64,000 nt of DNA from JAHBTB01 sp964451255 (lineage in GTDB: Bacteria; Armatimonadota; Fimbriimonadia; Fimbriimonadales; Fimbriimonadaceae): assembly GCA_964451255.1 (NCBI GenBank), contig CAYVHL010000008.1, forward strand, positions 1-64,000. The letters run 5' to 3'. A model generated the notes under the pieces. That model had not been told where the DNA came from. It did no database searches and saw nothing but the letters and a program-made list of their open reading frames with translations. Positions 23,385 through 33,059 of this stretch are shown piece after piece (position 1 is the first letter of the stretch; every line of letters starts with the position of its first letter). The translations under genes and the position numbers were made by a program.

Positions 23385-25067
23385 ATGGGACGCACGTGCG
23401 CCACGGCCGCTTTGATCGCCTTGACCGTCGCCCAAGGCTTTGCCCAGGATCCGACTCCCATGGTGACCTTTGTCCAGCAGTACAGCGCCGATCTCGGCAG
23501 CTTGCGCCGCAGCTATCCCAACGAACTTCTGCCCTCCGCCTCGACCAGGATGCGCGAGTTCTACAAGGCAGAGCAAACGGGCCTCGCCAAGGTGAGTTGG
23601 GCCGAGCTCGACCGAGAGGGCAGGCTCGACCACTTGTTGATGGCAAACGAACTGGAAAAGGGCCTGCGTGACTTGGTGGTGGAGCGCAAGCGATGGGACG
23701 AGGTGCTCAAGCTCTTCCCTACCCTCTCGGACCTGACGCAACTGGACGAAGACCTCAGACGGTCAAAGAAGGTCGATCCCGAGAAGGCCGCCGCGTTCTT
23801 GGCCTCAATTCGTTCGACTAGCGACAAGTACATGGACGCAATGGAGAAGTCCAAACCTAGCCCGGGGCTTGCCAGCCGTGTGGTGCGTGCCATAGACAGC
23901 ACCCTGCGGTCTCTAGGCCATTGGTACAACTTCTATTCAGGCTATGACCCCGTCTTCACCTGGTGGTGCCAAGAACCGTATAAAGCGGCGAGAGAGGCCC
24001 TTGAAAAGGATAAACAGACCATCCGTGAAAAGATCCTTCACTTGCCCGCCGACGAGAAAGAGGCCCTGATCGGAGACCCGGCGGGCCGGGAGTCGCTCAT
24101 GAGCGACCTCCAAGCCGAGAAGATCCCGTACACGCCCGAAGAACTCATAGCGATCGGAGAGAAGGAACTGGCGTGGTGCCATGCCGAGATGGACAAGGCG
24201 GCCAAGGAAATGGGTTGCAAGGATTGGCGCGAGGCATTGGAACGGGTCAAGCAGGCCCACGTGGAGCCAGGCGAACAACCCGCGATGATCCGTGGTCTGG
24301 CCCTGGAGGCCATCGACTTCCTGGAGAAACGCGGTCTGGTCACGATTCCCCCACTGGCCAAGGAGACCTGGCGGATGGAGATGATGTCGCCGGACGACCA
24401 ACTGAGGAGCCCGTTCTTCCTTGGCGGTGAGTCGATCCTTGTGTCCTACCCGACAGACGGCATGTCCCACGAAGCGAAGATGATGAGCATGCGCGGTAAC
24501 AACCGCTACTTTGCCCGTGCGACGGTGTACCACGAGCTTATTCCAGGACATCATCTCCAGCAGTTCTATCAATCTCGGTACCACACCTATCGACGCCCGT
24601 TCGGCACTCCCTTCTGGGTCGAGGGATGGGCTCTGTACTGGGAACTCAAGATGTGGGACTTGGGATTCGGGCAGACTTCTGAGCAGAAGATGGGCATGCT
24701 GTTCTGGCGCGCCCACCGCTGCGCGCGGATTGTGTTTTCGCTCAAATATCACCTCGGTGAATGGACACCGGAACAGTGCGTGCAACTCCTGGTCGACCAG
24801 GTGGGGCACGAGAAAAAGAACGCAGAAGCCGAAGTGCGGAGGTCGTTTGCCGGTGACTATCCCCCGCTGTATCAACTCGCCTACCTGATCGGGGGGATGC
24901 AGATCCGCGCCTTACACAACGAACTGGTCCCTGGGCAGATGACCGAGCGAGAGTTTCACGACACTGTGCTCAAGAACGGATCTATGCCGATCGCCTTCCT
25001 CCGCACCTTTCTGAGCAAGGGGGACATGCCACAAGAAGTATCGGCTGATTGGCGGTTTGCGGGCTAA
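23385..25067 (+). CDS. DUF885 family secreted metallopeptidase-like protein
   Basis: A 560-residue protein with a signal peptide (ATAALIALTVAQGFAQ). It has the DUF885 hallmark YHELIPGHHLQQFYQ with HExxxH near residue 383, then the downstream WVEGWALYWE motif that supplies the Glu ligand. Family members are zinc-dependent carboxypeptidase-like proteins of mostly unknown substrate. ATG at 23385 lies in the 32-base gap to the divergent mutM. The stop overlaps the stop of the convergent lipoprotein gene. Confidence 0.88.
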   Translation: MGRTCATAALIALTVAQGFAQDPTPMVTFVQQYSADLGSLRRSYPNELLPSASTRMREFYKAEQTGLAKVSWAELDREGRLDHLLMANELEKGLRDLVVERKRWDEVLKLFPTLSDLTQLDEDLRRSKKVDPEKAAAFLASIRSTSDKYMDAMEKSKPSPGLASRVVRAIDSTLRSLGHWYNFYSGYDPVFTWWCQEPYKAAREALEKDKQTIREKILHLPADEKEALIGDPAGRESLMSDLQAEKIPYTPEELIAIGEKELAWCHAEMDKAAKEMGCKDWREALERVKQAHVEPGEQPAMIRGLALEAIDFLEKRGLVTIPPLAKETWRMEMMSPDDQLRSPFFLGGESILVSYPTDGMSHEAKMMSMRGNNRYFARATVYHELIPGHHLQQFYQSRYHTYRRPFGTPFWVEGWALYWELKMWDLGFGQTSEQKMGMLFWRAHRCARIVFSLKYHLGEWTPEQCVQLLVDQVGHEKKNAEAEVRRSFAGDYPPLYQLAYLIGGMQIRALHNELVPGQMTEREFHDTVLKNGSMPIAFLRTFLSKGDMPQEVSADWRFAG

Positions 25068-25990
25068 GACCGGCTTGGAACCCCTTCGTCAGCTATTGCT
25101 TGGAGATCCAGCATCGTACGTTTGTCCAGCTTTCCCAAGCTGAGTTTCTCGGCATCCGTGCCGATCTGCTTGGCGCTCGCACCAGTCAGGCAGCGAAAGT
25201 GCACACAGGCGACGAAGTACAGCCCGGCTGGCGAGAGGTCGTAGGTGCCGTTGAAAAGATCCTTGTAGGATCCAATGTCGTGGACTTTTCCTGCCTTGGC
25301 ACGGTCGTGGACGAGGAGAAGGAGCCGTGCCGTTGGGATCAACTCGACTTCAGGCTTGCCAGCCGAGGTCTGGCCGACCGCGGCGACAAGATGGTCCCAG
25401 GCGGACTCGTCCCCTCGTACTCTGGTCGGCCAGTCAGCGTCGGAGTTGAGACTGAAGGGGTCGTCCTTGCAACCACCTTTCGTGCCCGTGTCCCGACAGG
25501 GCCAAGTCTCCTCTACCCAAACCCTTGCTCCGGGGCTGAATCCCTGCGCTAACTGGGCAAACTTGTCAATCGCAGGTTTCAGCCCCTGGAGCCGGTCGTT
25601 TTGGCTCCAAGGCCCGTTCTCCGTGAGAACGACGTCTTGGTATCCGCCTGCCCGGATCATGTCGAAAAACACCGCTTCGATGCGCCGCCCGCTCGGATCT
25701 GACCCCAGTTTTCCTGCCGCCTGGTCTTGCAACCGGGCTGTGACAGAACGTTGTTCGTCAAATCCGAAAGTCCAGCCGGTGCCCTTGACCCCATCCTTGA
25801 TGATTCGGGGCACCTCGCGGAAACGCCAGGGGCCGACGTAAAAGGCAAGCGTAGACTTAGATCTGACCCTCGCTTGAGGGACTTCGGGGGCTGGAGGCGC
25901 GGATGCCTTCCCTCTGTCCGCGCAGCCTCCGGTGGAGAAACCCACCAGAAAGCAGATAACGGGCAACCCATATCCACAAGGAACATCCAT
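25064..25990 (-). CDS. Lipoprotein, SGNH-hydrolase-like (tentative)
   Basis: 308 residues with N-terminal hydrophobic segment and lipobox STGGC near residue 23, so a likely lipoprotein. The C-terminal part (DLSPAGLYFVACVHFRCLTG) resembles the segment after the Asp/His pair in SGNH/GDSL-like hydrolases. However, the expected DxxH is not evident (DLSP) and the N-terminal Ser motif is not obvious. It is convergent with the DUF885 gene. Function is not assigned. Confidence 0.6.
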   Translation of the reverse strand: MDVPCGYGLPVICFLVGFSTGGCADRGKASAPPAPEVPQARVRSKSTLAFYVGPWRFREVPRIIKDGVKGTGWTFGFDEQRSVTARLQDQAAGKLGSDPSGRRIEAVFFDMIRAGGYQDVVLTENGPWSQNDRLQGLKPAIDKFAQLAQGFSPGARVWVEETWPCRDTGTKGGCKDDPFSLNSDADWPTRVRGDESAWDHLVAAVGQTSAGKPEVELIPTARLLLLVHDRAKAGKVHDIGSYKDLFNGTYDLSPAGLYFVACVHFRCLTGASAKQIGTDAEKLSLGKLDKRTMLDLQAIADEGVPSRS

Positions 25991-26138
25991 CGAATGTCCC
26001 GCTAGTTTGATCGAATCACCTCACCTGACGACGGCAAAACCCAATCGCCTCCTCCGGCTATGGTTCGACGATTCTTCGCTTGCGGGGGGACTTTCAGGCG
26101 GCTCAACAGGGTCGGGCAAGCGTAGAATCTGCCCACTT

Positions 26139-27332
26139 ATGAACTTCTCACCCACCGCCGAGCACGACTTGATCAGGGAGGCGGCTTACAAGTTTGGGCA
26201 GTCCGTCGTCGTCCCTGGCGTCAAGGAGCTTGACCGTGCCCACGAGTCCGACCCGACGACCCTTGCAAAGCTAGGCGAAGCCGGTCTGCTTGGGGTGTGC
26301 CTTCCACAGAAGTACGGCGGCATGGGTGCCGACTATATCTCCCTTGGGATCGTCTGTGAGGAGTTGGAGCGTGCCGACAGCACAGCTCGCGTGGTCATGA
26401 GCGTCCATACGGGCCTCCATAGCATGACCCTCATGCAATGGGCGACCGACGAGCAGAAGGACAGATGGCTTCCCTCCTTGGCGACCGGAAAGGTGATCGG
26501 CGGCTTCGGACTCACCGAACCAAACGCGGGCTCTGACGTGATCGGTATGACAACCACTGCTGAGAAGGTCGGGGACGAATATGTGCTGAACGGACAGAAG
26601 ACTTGGATCAGCCTCAGCGACTATGCCGACGTGTTCTTGGTCGTTGCTAGGCTCGCAGGGGACTCACCTAAGCCCCGCCATGTGGCCTTTGTCATCCACC
26701 GCGACGCAGCAGGTTTTAGCAGCCGCCCGATCAAGGGCAAGCTTGGGGTCCGGGCCGGCAACACGGGCGAGATTTTCTTCGACAACCTCCGTGTCCCTGC
26801 CGCCGACCGGATCGGTGAAGACGGCGACGGGTTCAAAGTCGCCATGTCCGCGCTGGACCACGGCCGCTACACGGTCGCCAGCGGTGCGGTGGGGCTCATC
26901 CAAGCCTGCATCGACGCCAGCGTCAAGTACGCCAAGGAACGGACCGTGCAAGGCGATGCTATCGCGACCAAGCAGCTTGTCCAGCAGATGATCGCGAGCA
27001 TGGTGCAGGGACGCGAGGTAGGGCGCCTTCTATACCAAAAGGTCGGCTGGATGAAGAACGAGGGGCTCCGCCACACCAGGGAGGTTTCGATGGCCAAGTG
27101 GACGAACTGTGCCGCCGCTTTTGACGCCGCCCATAAGGCGGTTGAAGTCCACGGTGCTTACGGTTACTGCGACGACTTCCCTGTCGAGCGTTACCTGCGG
27201 AACTCGCGAGGGGCGATGATCTACGAGGGCACGCACGAGATCCACACCCTGATGCAGGCCGAGTATGAACTCGGATTCCGGAGCGACAAGCCTCTCGCCA
27301 AGACCTTGCCTACTTGGCCGTTCGAAGGATGA
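26139..27332 (+). CDS. Acyl-CoA dehydrogenase
   Basis: A 397-residue flavoenzyme of the short/medium-chain acyl-CoA dehydrogenase type. It has FGLTEPNAGSD and TWISLSDYADVF for FAD/substrate binding and the catalytic Glu363 in IYEGTHEIH. ATG at 26139 is used; the longer open frame upstream reads through intergenic sequence. Its stop overlaps the next gene as ATGA. The exact acyl substrate cannot be read from sequence. The upstream gap 25991-26138 holds no other gene. Confidence 0.92.
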   Translation: MNFSPTAEHDLIREAAYKFGQSVVVPGVKELDRAHESDPTTLAKLGEAGLLGVCLPQKYGGMGADYISLGIVCEELERADSTARVVMSVHTGLHSMTLMQWATDEQKDRWLPSLATGKVIGGFGLTEPNAGSDVIGMTTTAEKVGDEYVLNGQKTWISLSDYADVFLVVARLAGDSPKPRHVAFVIHRDAAGFSSRPIKGKLGVRAGNTGEIFFDNLRVPAADRIGEDGDGFKVAMSALDHGRYTVASGAVGLIQACIDASVKYAKERTVQGDAIATKQLVQQMIASMVQGREVGRLLYQKVGWMKNEGLRHTREVSMAKWTNCAAAFDAAHKAVEVHGAYGYCDDFPVERYLRNSRGAMIYEGTHEIHTLMQAEYELGFRSDKPLAKTLPTWPFEG

Positions 27333-28435
27333 TCTCCGTCGCCTCGGTCGATGTCTACAAGGCCGAAATTCGACTTAGAAAACCGTTTCGCATCGCCACG
27401 ATGGAGACGCGCGACGCTGAGATCGTCTATGTCCGGGTCCTGACCAGGGAAGGCCTCGTCGGCTGGGGGGAGGCCGCTCCGCTCCGCTCGATCAACGGGG
27501 AGACTCAGGGAACGTGCCTGTCGGCCTGCTATGACCTGGCGAAGCTCCTTGTGGGAGAGACGTTTGAGACGGCAGATTTGGCGGCAGACGCGATGGCGTC
27601 GGCCCTCGCCGGCCAAGCGACAGCCCGTAGCGCTCTGGAAATGGCCTGCTATGACATTGAGTCCCAAGCCGCAGGCCTTCCGCTTGTCGGTCTCTTGGGC
27701 GGGTCGGCCAGGCGTATGCAGACCGATCTGACGATCTCGATCGTCGACGCCGGGGAGGCCGGGACTCTCGCCAAGGAAATCGTGTCGGCAGGCTACCGGG
27801 CGGTCAAGGTGAAGCTAGGCGACAGCCCAGACTCAGACCTGCTCCGGGTCACCGCAGTCCGGGAAGCTGTCGGCTGGGAAGTCGGTATCAGGGTCGACGC
27901 CAACCAGGCCTACGACACCGATACCGCCCTGGCACTGCTCTCTAAGCTGGCGCCATTCGAAATCGAGTTTTGCGAGCAGCCTGTCCGAAGGTACGACCAT
28001 GAGGGATTGGCACGGCTCCACCGGGACTCACCGGTCCCCATCATGGCGGACGAGTCTGTCTTCACAAACCGGGACGCCGTGCAATTGTTCGGTTCGGGAG
28101 TTGTCGACCGGATCAACATCAAGCTCAGCAAATCCGGGGGGCTTGGCGAGGGCTCGCGTATAGCGTGCACGGCCAAGGCGTCCGGGGGACGCTGCATGAT
28201 CGGCGGCATGGTCGAATCTCGTCTGGGTGCGACGGCGGCGGCCCATCTGGCCAGTTCAAGCGACGTTTTTCAATGGTACGACTTGGATTCATTCAACGGC
28301 CAAGCCGAGGATCCGGTCATCGGCGGAATGGTCCACGAGGGTGGTGAGGCGGTGCTTCCGGACTCCGTCGGCTTGGGAGCAAGCGTCGATCCCACGTTTC
28401 TGCGGCGGTGCGAAGTCCGCACCGTCACCTGCTGA
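27329..28435 (+). CDS. Dipeptide epimerase (enolase superfamily, L-Ala-D/L-Glu epimerase-like)
   Basis: A 368-residue muconate-lactonising/epimerase subgroup enzyme. The catalytic KxK is AVKVKLG (Lys160, Lys162). Metal ligands are Asp190 (DANQ), Glu216 (EQPV) and Asp241 (ADES), and the second acid/base Lys lies in NIKLSKSGGL. Such enzymes epimerise dipeptides such as L-Ala-D-Glu from recycled peptidoglycan. ATG at 27329 overlaps the dehydrogenase stop, so the two are coupled although the pathways differ. Confidence 0.88.
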   Translation: MISVASVDVYKAEIRLRKPFRIATMETRDAEIVYVRVLTREGLVGWGEAAPLRSINGETQGTCLSACYDLAKLLVGETFETADLAADAMASALAGQATARSALEMACYDIESQAAGLPLVGLLGGSARRMQTDLTISIVDAGEAGTLAKEIVSAGYRAVKVKLGDSPDSDLLRVTAVREAVGWEVGIRVDANQAYDTDTALALLSKLAPFEIEFCEQPVRRYDHEGLARLHRDSPVPIMADESVFTNRDAVQLFGSGVVDRINIKLSKSGGLGEGSRIACTAKASGGRCMIGGMVESRLGATAAAHLASSSDVFQWYDLDSFNGQAEDPVIGGMVHEGGEAVLPDSVGLGASVDPTFLRRCEVRTVTC

Positions 28436-28454
28436 AGCCAGGGCATACGCTACG

Positions 28455-29258
28455 TCAGCTCTTCTTGAACGGTTTGCCTTTCAACTGGGTGAAGACCTTT
28501 TTCTCTCCATCCGTCAAGGTTTTGCTGACAAAAGTGTCAAAGTCCTCGCGCAGGCCGTTCAACTGGTCTTGCAGTCCCTTGAGCTCCTTTTCGTGGGGCT
28601 TCAACGCCTTTTGGGCGTCTTCCTGGAAGGCCTTTTGGGCTTGCTTGTCGTCTGGCTTTGCCCCTTTGTACTTCTCGTAAAGTGGCTTGATCGCGTCTTG
28701 CTCAATGTTTTGGCCCTTCTGGGCGAGTTCGGAGGCTCTCTTGTTGTTCTCCGTGATCTTGTCCTTGAGCTTCTTTGACTGGTCGCTTGTAAGGCCGACG
28801 ATTTTCGCAACGCGTGCGTCGAGCAAGCCCATAGGGCCCGCGTCCTGGAGGGTGATCTCACGAAGCCGTGTGATCTGGGCGGCGCTCAGTTCGCCCAGGA
28901 CCCGCCGTTTCATCTCCTTCTGGTCGTCCATCAGTTTGTCGTTCGGAGCCGGCGCCTTCGGATCCTTCTCCCTGGCCTTGGCATAGGCAGATTGCAAGAC
29001 CTTCATCTCAGATTCGAACCAAGCCGCGTGCTTGTTCATTCTCGTGCGCTGGTCTTCGGTGATCCCAAGGTCTGCCTGGACCTCCTTGGCCTGAAGGTAG
29101 CGGAAGTCCGAAATGTCGTAGTCAAAGTTCTTGTCGACCCCAGGAAGTGATGCAGAAGCCACCGGCACGGTCGCTTTCGTTGTCACAGGCGCTTGCACCA
29201 CAGGATCGCCAGCGGCGAGCTTGGCCATGAAGATGAGGACAGTGACGGTGTTGAACAT
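28455..29258 (-). CDS. Exported Spy/LTxxQ-like helical protein
   Basis: A 267-residue, Lys/Gln/Glu-rich helical protein with an N-terminal export segment. It repeats LTxxQ-like units (LGITEDQRTRM, LSAAQITRLRE, GLTSDQSKKLKD) as in Spy/CpxP periplasmic chaperones, with a long charged coiled-coil-like middle. The ATG at 29258 has AGGAAA upstream. Related proteins in this kind of genome are usually called hypothetical. Confidence 0.7.
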   Translation of the reverse strand: MFNTVTVLIFMAKLAAGDPVVQAPVTTKATVPVASASLPGVDKNFDYDISDFRYLQAKEVQADLGITEDQRTRMNKHAAWFESEMKVLQSAYAKAREKDPKAPAPNDKLMDDQKEMKRRVLGELSAAQITRLREITLQDAGPMGLLDARVAKIVGLTSDQSKKLKDKITENNKRASELAQKGQNIEQDAIKPLYEKYKGAKPDDKQAQKAFQEDAQKALKPHEKELKGLQDQLNGLREDFDTFVSKTLTDGEKKVFTQLKGKPFKKS

Positions 29259-29284
29259 GGAATTTCCTGAAGTCGTTTGCTATG

Positions 29285-32200
29285 TTAACGCGACGCGGCG
29301 GTCGCTTGCACCCCGGCGCCATCGTCCGTTGGGCCGGATGGACGGCGGTGGACCACGTCGATCTCGACCCGTTCTGCCGCAAGGCGCAACTGCCTGAGGA
29401 CATTATCGGTGGGTGCGACCCGATGGATCAGCACGACGGGTTCGGCCTTCTTAGACTCGGGAAACTGAATGACGACCTCATACTCCCCTGGATTCGACTC
29501 TACGACAGCACGAAGATCCATGAGTTGTTTCCGCGTGGCCCTGAATATTCTCACCAGGACACATCCCGCCACGGACCCGTCAAGGTTATCCAAGTCGTAG
29601 GGCGCTGGCACCTCCCTCACCTCAAAGACCTGGATCTCTGCGCGACGCTCGGTCATTCCTGGCCGGTCGTCGAACTTCAGCTTGCCTCTAACAGCGACAA
29701 CATTGTCCTTGGCAAGAAGCTCCTCGTACTTAGTGACCGCGTCACCATATATGAAGCACGGCATCTGACCAGTGAAGTCTTCGATGGTCATGCGGCACAT
29801 CCGGGCGCCTGTCTTCTGACTGGTCGTCTTGTTGCAATGGGCAAGGACACCGGCGACTGTCACTGAGATCGGCTCGTCCGCCTCTTGGAGTTGCGCGGCG
29901 GAGTGCGTCGCTTCCGTCGCCAAGGTGCGTTCATAACCTCGCAAAGGGTGGTCGGAAACATAGATGCCCATCGTCTCCTTCTCCATCTTCAGGAGTTCGC
30001 TTCGGCTTGGCAACGGCACTTCGACAGGCAAATTTGGATAGGTGACCTCCTGGATGTCGTCCGATCCTGCGAACAGACTCGCGGTCGGGGAGTTCCTTCG
30101 CTTGATGGCTTCGTCGGCGAAGACCAACGCGCCTTCCATCACGTGCAACATGGCGTTGCGATTCTTGTGAAGGCTGTCGAGAGCCCCTGAGCGAATGAGT
30201 GCTTCGAGCGCGCCCTTGTTCAGGCCCGCTTCCCTTGTCCGCTCGCAGAACTCGTACAGGTGACTGAACGGCTCTCGCTCACGTTCCAAAATGATCGAAT
30301 CGACCAGGCCGTCCCCAACGCCCTTGATCGCGCCCAAACCAAATCGGACGGATTTCTTCTTACCGGCGGGTTCTATGACAAAGTCGCGTTCGGACTTGTT
30401 GACGTCGGGTGGTAGGACGAGGATGGCCTGTCTGCGACACTCCTCTATGAACGTCGTTACCCGGTCTTCCTTGGTCCGATAGGCGGCGAGTAACGCAGCC
30501 ATGTATTCGACCGGATACTTCGCTTTCAGATAGGCGGTCTGGTAGGCAAGGATAGCGTAGCAGACGGCGTGCGCCTTGTTGAACGCATAACCAGCGAACG
30601 GGAGAAGAAGCTCCCAGACCTTGTCTGCGACTTCGGCCGCGACGTCGTTCTTCAGGCATCCCTCGCGGAACTCGCCCTGCATGGACTCCATGATCGCGAG
30701 ATCCTTTTTGCCCATCGCTCGCCTCAGGATGTCGGCCTTGCCAAGGCTGAACCCCGCGAGCGCCTGCACGAGTTTCAAGACCTGGTCTTGGTAGACGATG
30801 ACGCCGTAGGTCTCTTCCAAAATCGGCACCATGCGCTCATCCAAGTACTCAGGCTTGGTTCGGCCGTGCTTGTTGTTGACAAACCGGGGAATGTGGTCCA
30901 TCGGGCCCGGCCTGTACAGGGCGACCATAGCGGCCAACTCGCGCACGCTTTGGGGCTTGAGTTCGACGACGTTGCGCTTCATGCCGCCGGACTCCAGTTG
31001 AAAGACGCCGACCGTCTCACCTCGGCTCAGCATGTCAAAGGTGTCCTGGTCGTCCAACGGTATGGATGTGTGCCCGCCTTGAAGGACAGGATGGTCGGCG
31101 ATCAGCTTTGCGTCCGGTACGTCCTTATGCGTGTCCTTGATGTTTTCGATCGTCTTAGCGAGAACGGTCAAGTTTGAAAGCCCCAAGAAGTCCATCTTGA
31201 GGAGCCCGATCTTTTCCAAGATCCCCATCTCATACGCCGTGACGGCCTGACCCTCGTTTGACCGATACAAGGGGATGTAGTTGTCCAGCGGCTCCTTGCT
31301 GATGACGACCCCGGCGGCGTGGACGCCGGCATGACGGGCAAGGCCTTCGATTCGTTTGGCGGTCTCGACAAGCGGCGCGTACCGAGCGTCGGTCTCGACC
31401 ACCTGTCTGAACTCTTGGACCTCCTTCTCCGCCCGCTCGATGCTCCATCCCGGCCCGGTCGGGATCGTCTTCGCGATCTTGTCGGCCTCGGCGGGACTCA
31501 ACCCCATTACCCGTGCGGCGTCGCGGAGGCTCGCCTTCGCTCCGAGCGTCCCGAAAGTGACGATCTGGGCGACACGTTCTTGTCCGTATCGCTCGGTGAC
31601 CCAGCGGATGACCTCGTCGCGTCGCGCATCTTCAAAGTCCATGTCGATGTCGGGCATGGACACTCGCTCGGGGTTCAAAAACCTCTCAAAAGTCAGGTCG
31701 TACTCCACCGGGTTGACGTCGGTGATGCCAAGCGCGTAGGAGACCAGGGATCCTGCCGCCGACCCACGGACGCCAAACATGATCCCTTGGCCCCTGGTGA
31801 ACTCGGCGAACTCCCGGACAAGCAGGAAGTACGTCTCGTACCCTGTCTTGCCAATGACGCCGAGCTCGTACTGGAGCCTTGACCAAGCTTCATCCGTGGC
31901 GCCTGGGCATCGTTCTAAGAGCCCTTTTTCGGCCAGCTTAGTGAGGTAACTCGAGGGATCGTGGCCCTCTGCAAGGACAGGATCCGGCATCAGGGCGCGT
32001 GCCGAGCCAAGCTGGACGTCGCACATGTCGGCGAACATCAGCGAATTCTCGATCGCCTCAGGGTGGCCTGGAAACAGGGCTGACATCTCGTCTGCCGTCT
32101 TGATGTAGTAGTCCGGGCCACTGAAACGCAACCGCTTCGGGTCGTCTTTCAGGTCGCCCGTCCCGATGCAGAGGAGCACGTCGTGCGGCTCGGCGTCACC

Positions 32201-32839
32201 CTTGCACAGGTAGTGCGCGTCGTTGGTCGCCACCAAGGGCAAGTGCAACTCCTTCGCGATCTTGAGGAGTCCTTCGTTGCACTTCAGTTGTTCCGGGATG
32301 CCGTGGTTCTGCAGTTCGACAAAGTAGGAGCCCTCGTCGAACATCTCCTTGTACATGGCGGCGGTCTTCAGAGCGCGGTCATAGTCGTCATGGGCCAGGT
32401 ACCGGTTGACCTCGCTACCCAGGCATGTGGTCGATGAGACCAACCCTTTGGCGTGGGAAGCCAGAACCTCGTGGTCGATCCGTGGCTTGTAGTAGAAGCC
32501 CTGCAATGCGGCGATCGAATGCAACTTGCACAGGTTCTTGTAGCCCTCGTTATCTTTAGCAAGCAGCAACAGATGGTACGTCTGGTTCTCTTCCCTTCCC
32601 TGCTTGCTGTGAAGTCCGTTCGGGGCGACATAGGCCTCCATGCCGATAAGCGGCTTGACACCTGCCTTTTGGCAAGCGAAATAGAACTCCATGCAACCGA
32701 ACATGACGCCATGGTCCGTGATGGCGACGGCGGGCATCTCCAGTTCCTTGGCACGGGCCACCATGTCCGGGATCCGCGTCGCCCCGTCGAGGAGGCTGTA
32801 TTCCGTGTGGTTGTGCAAGTGGACGAAGGGTCGGGACAT
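29285..32839 (-). CDS. dnaE: DNA polymerase III subunit alpha
   Basis: A 1184-residue replicative polymerase. In order: the PHP domain (FVHLHNHTEYSLLDG at the start), the polymerase core with the Asp triad in MPDIDMDFEDARRDE near residue 396, a helix-hairpin-helix region (IKGVGDGLVDSIILERE), an OB domain (VTVAGVLAHCNKT) and a C-terminal part. Length fits the DnaE1 type. ATG at 32839 matches the family start; the longer frame upstream crosses a terminator. No intein or frameshift is present. Confidence 0.97.
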   Translation of the reverse strand: MSRPFVHLHNHTEYSLLDGATRIPDMVARAKELEMPAVAITDHGVMFGCMEFYFACQKAGVKPLIGMEAYVAPNGLHSKQGREENQTYHLLLLAKDNEGYKNLCKLHSIAALQGFYYKPRIDHEVLASHAKGLVSSTTCLGSEVNRYLAHDDYDRALKTAAMYKEMFDEGSYFVELQNHGIPEQLKCNEGLLKIAKELHLPLVATNDAHYLCKGDAEPHDVLLCIGTGDLKDDPKRLRFSGPDYYIKTADEMSALFPGHPEAIENSLMFADMCDVQLGSARALMPDPVLAEGHDPSSYLTKLAEKGLLERCPGATDEAWSRLQYELGVIGKTGYETYFLLVREFAEFTRGQGIMFGVRGSAAGSLVSYALGITDVNPVEYDLTFERFLNPERVSMPDIDMDFEDARRDEVIRWVTERYGQERVAQIVTFGTLGAKASLRDAARVMGLSPAEADKIAKTIPTGPGWSIERAEKEVQEFRQVVETDARYAPLVETAKRIEGLARHAGVHAAGVVISKEPLDNYIPLYRSNEGQAVTAYEMGILEKIGLLKMDFLGLSNLTVLAKTIENIKDTHKDVPDAKLIADHPVLQGGHTSIPLDDQDTFDMLSRGETVGVFQLESGGMKRNVVELKPQSVRELAAMVALYRPGPMDHIPRFVNNKHGRTKPEYLDERMVPILEETYGVIVYQDQVLKLVQALAGFSLGKADILRRAMGKKDLAIMESMQGEFREGCLKNDVAAEVADKVWELLLPFAGYAFNKAHAVCYAILAYQTAYLKAKYPVEYMAALLAAYRTKEDRVTTFIEECRRQAILVLPPDVNKSERDFVIEPAGKKKSVRFGLGAIKGVGDGLVDSIILEREREPFSHLYEFCERTREAGLNKGALEALIRSGALDSLHKNRNAMLHVMEGALVFADEAIKRRNSPTASLFAGSDDIQEVTYPNLPVEVPLPSRSELLKMEKETMGIYVSDHPLRGYERTLATEATHSAAQLQEADEPISVTVAGVLAHCNKTTSQKTGARMCRMTIEDFTGQMPCFIYGDAVTKYEELLAKDNVVAVRGKLKFDDRPGMTERRAEIQVFEVREVPAPYDLDNLDGSVAGCVLVRIFRATRKQLMDLRAVVESNPGEYEVVIQFPESKKAEPVVLIHRVAPTDNVLRQLRLAAERVEIDVVHRRPSGPTDDGAGVQATAASR

Positions 32840-32915
32840 GGTCAGGCTGGAAAGAGGCTTCTTTCCAGACGGACGAAGGCGTCTGGTCGTGCCGCCAAAA
32901 GGTGCCCTCCAAATG

Positions 32916-32942
32916 AAAAAATCCGGCGAGAGACCTCGCCGG
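32916..32942 (-). terminator. Intrinsic terminator of the debranching-enzyme gene
   Basis: On the minus strand an 8-bp GC stem (32923-32930 with 32935-32942, 4-base loop) is followed directly by a run of six T. It ends transcripts coming from the gene at 33060-34952, before dnaE. The surrounding gap 32840-33059 shows no gene. Confidence 0.75.
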
Positions 32943-33059
32943 TGTGGAGTGTTGAACTGTGCTTGATGTAACCGTCGTCGGCCCTCTTGATTTGGAGCCG
33001 CTTCGCGGTACAGCCACAACCCTCTACGAGGCCCGTGGCCCTGCAAGTTCCTACAAATC

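Noticed and set aside
25932..26138. N-terminal extension of the acyl-CoA dehydrogenase
   Set aside because: It crosses the intergenic region and the start of the divergent lipoprotein gene; family alignment starts at 26139.
32840..33046. N-terminal extension of DnaE
   Set aside because: The stretch contains an intrinsic terminator hairpin and lacks similarity; DnaE starts with the PHP domain at 32839.
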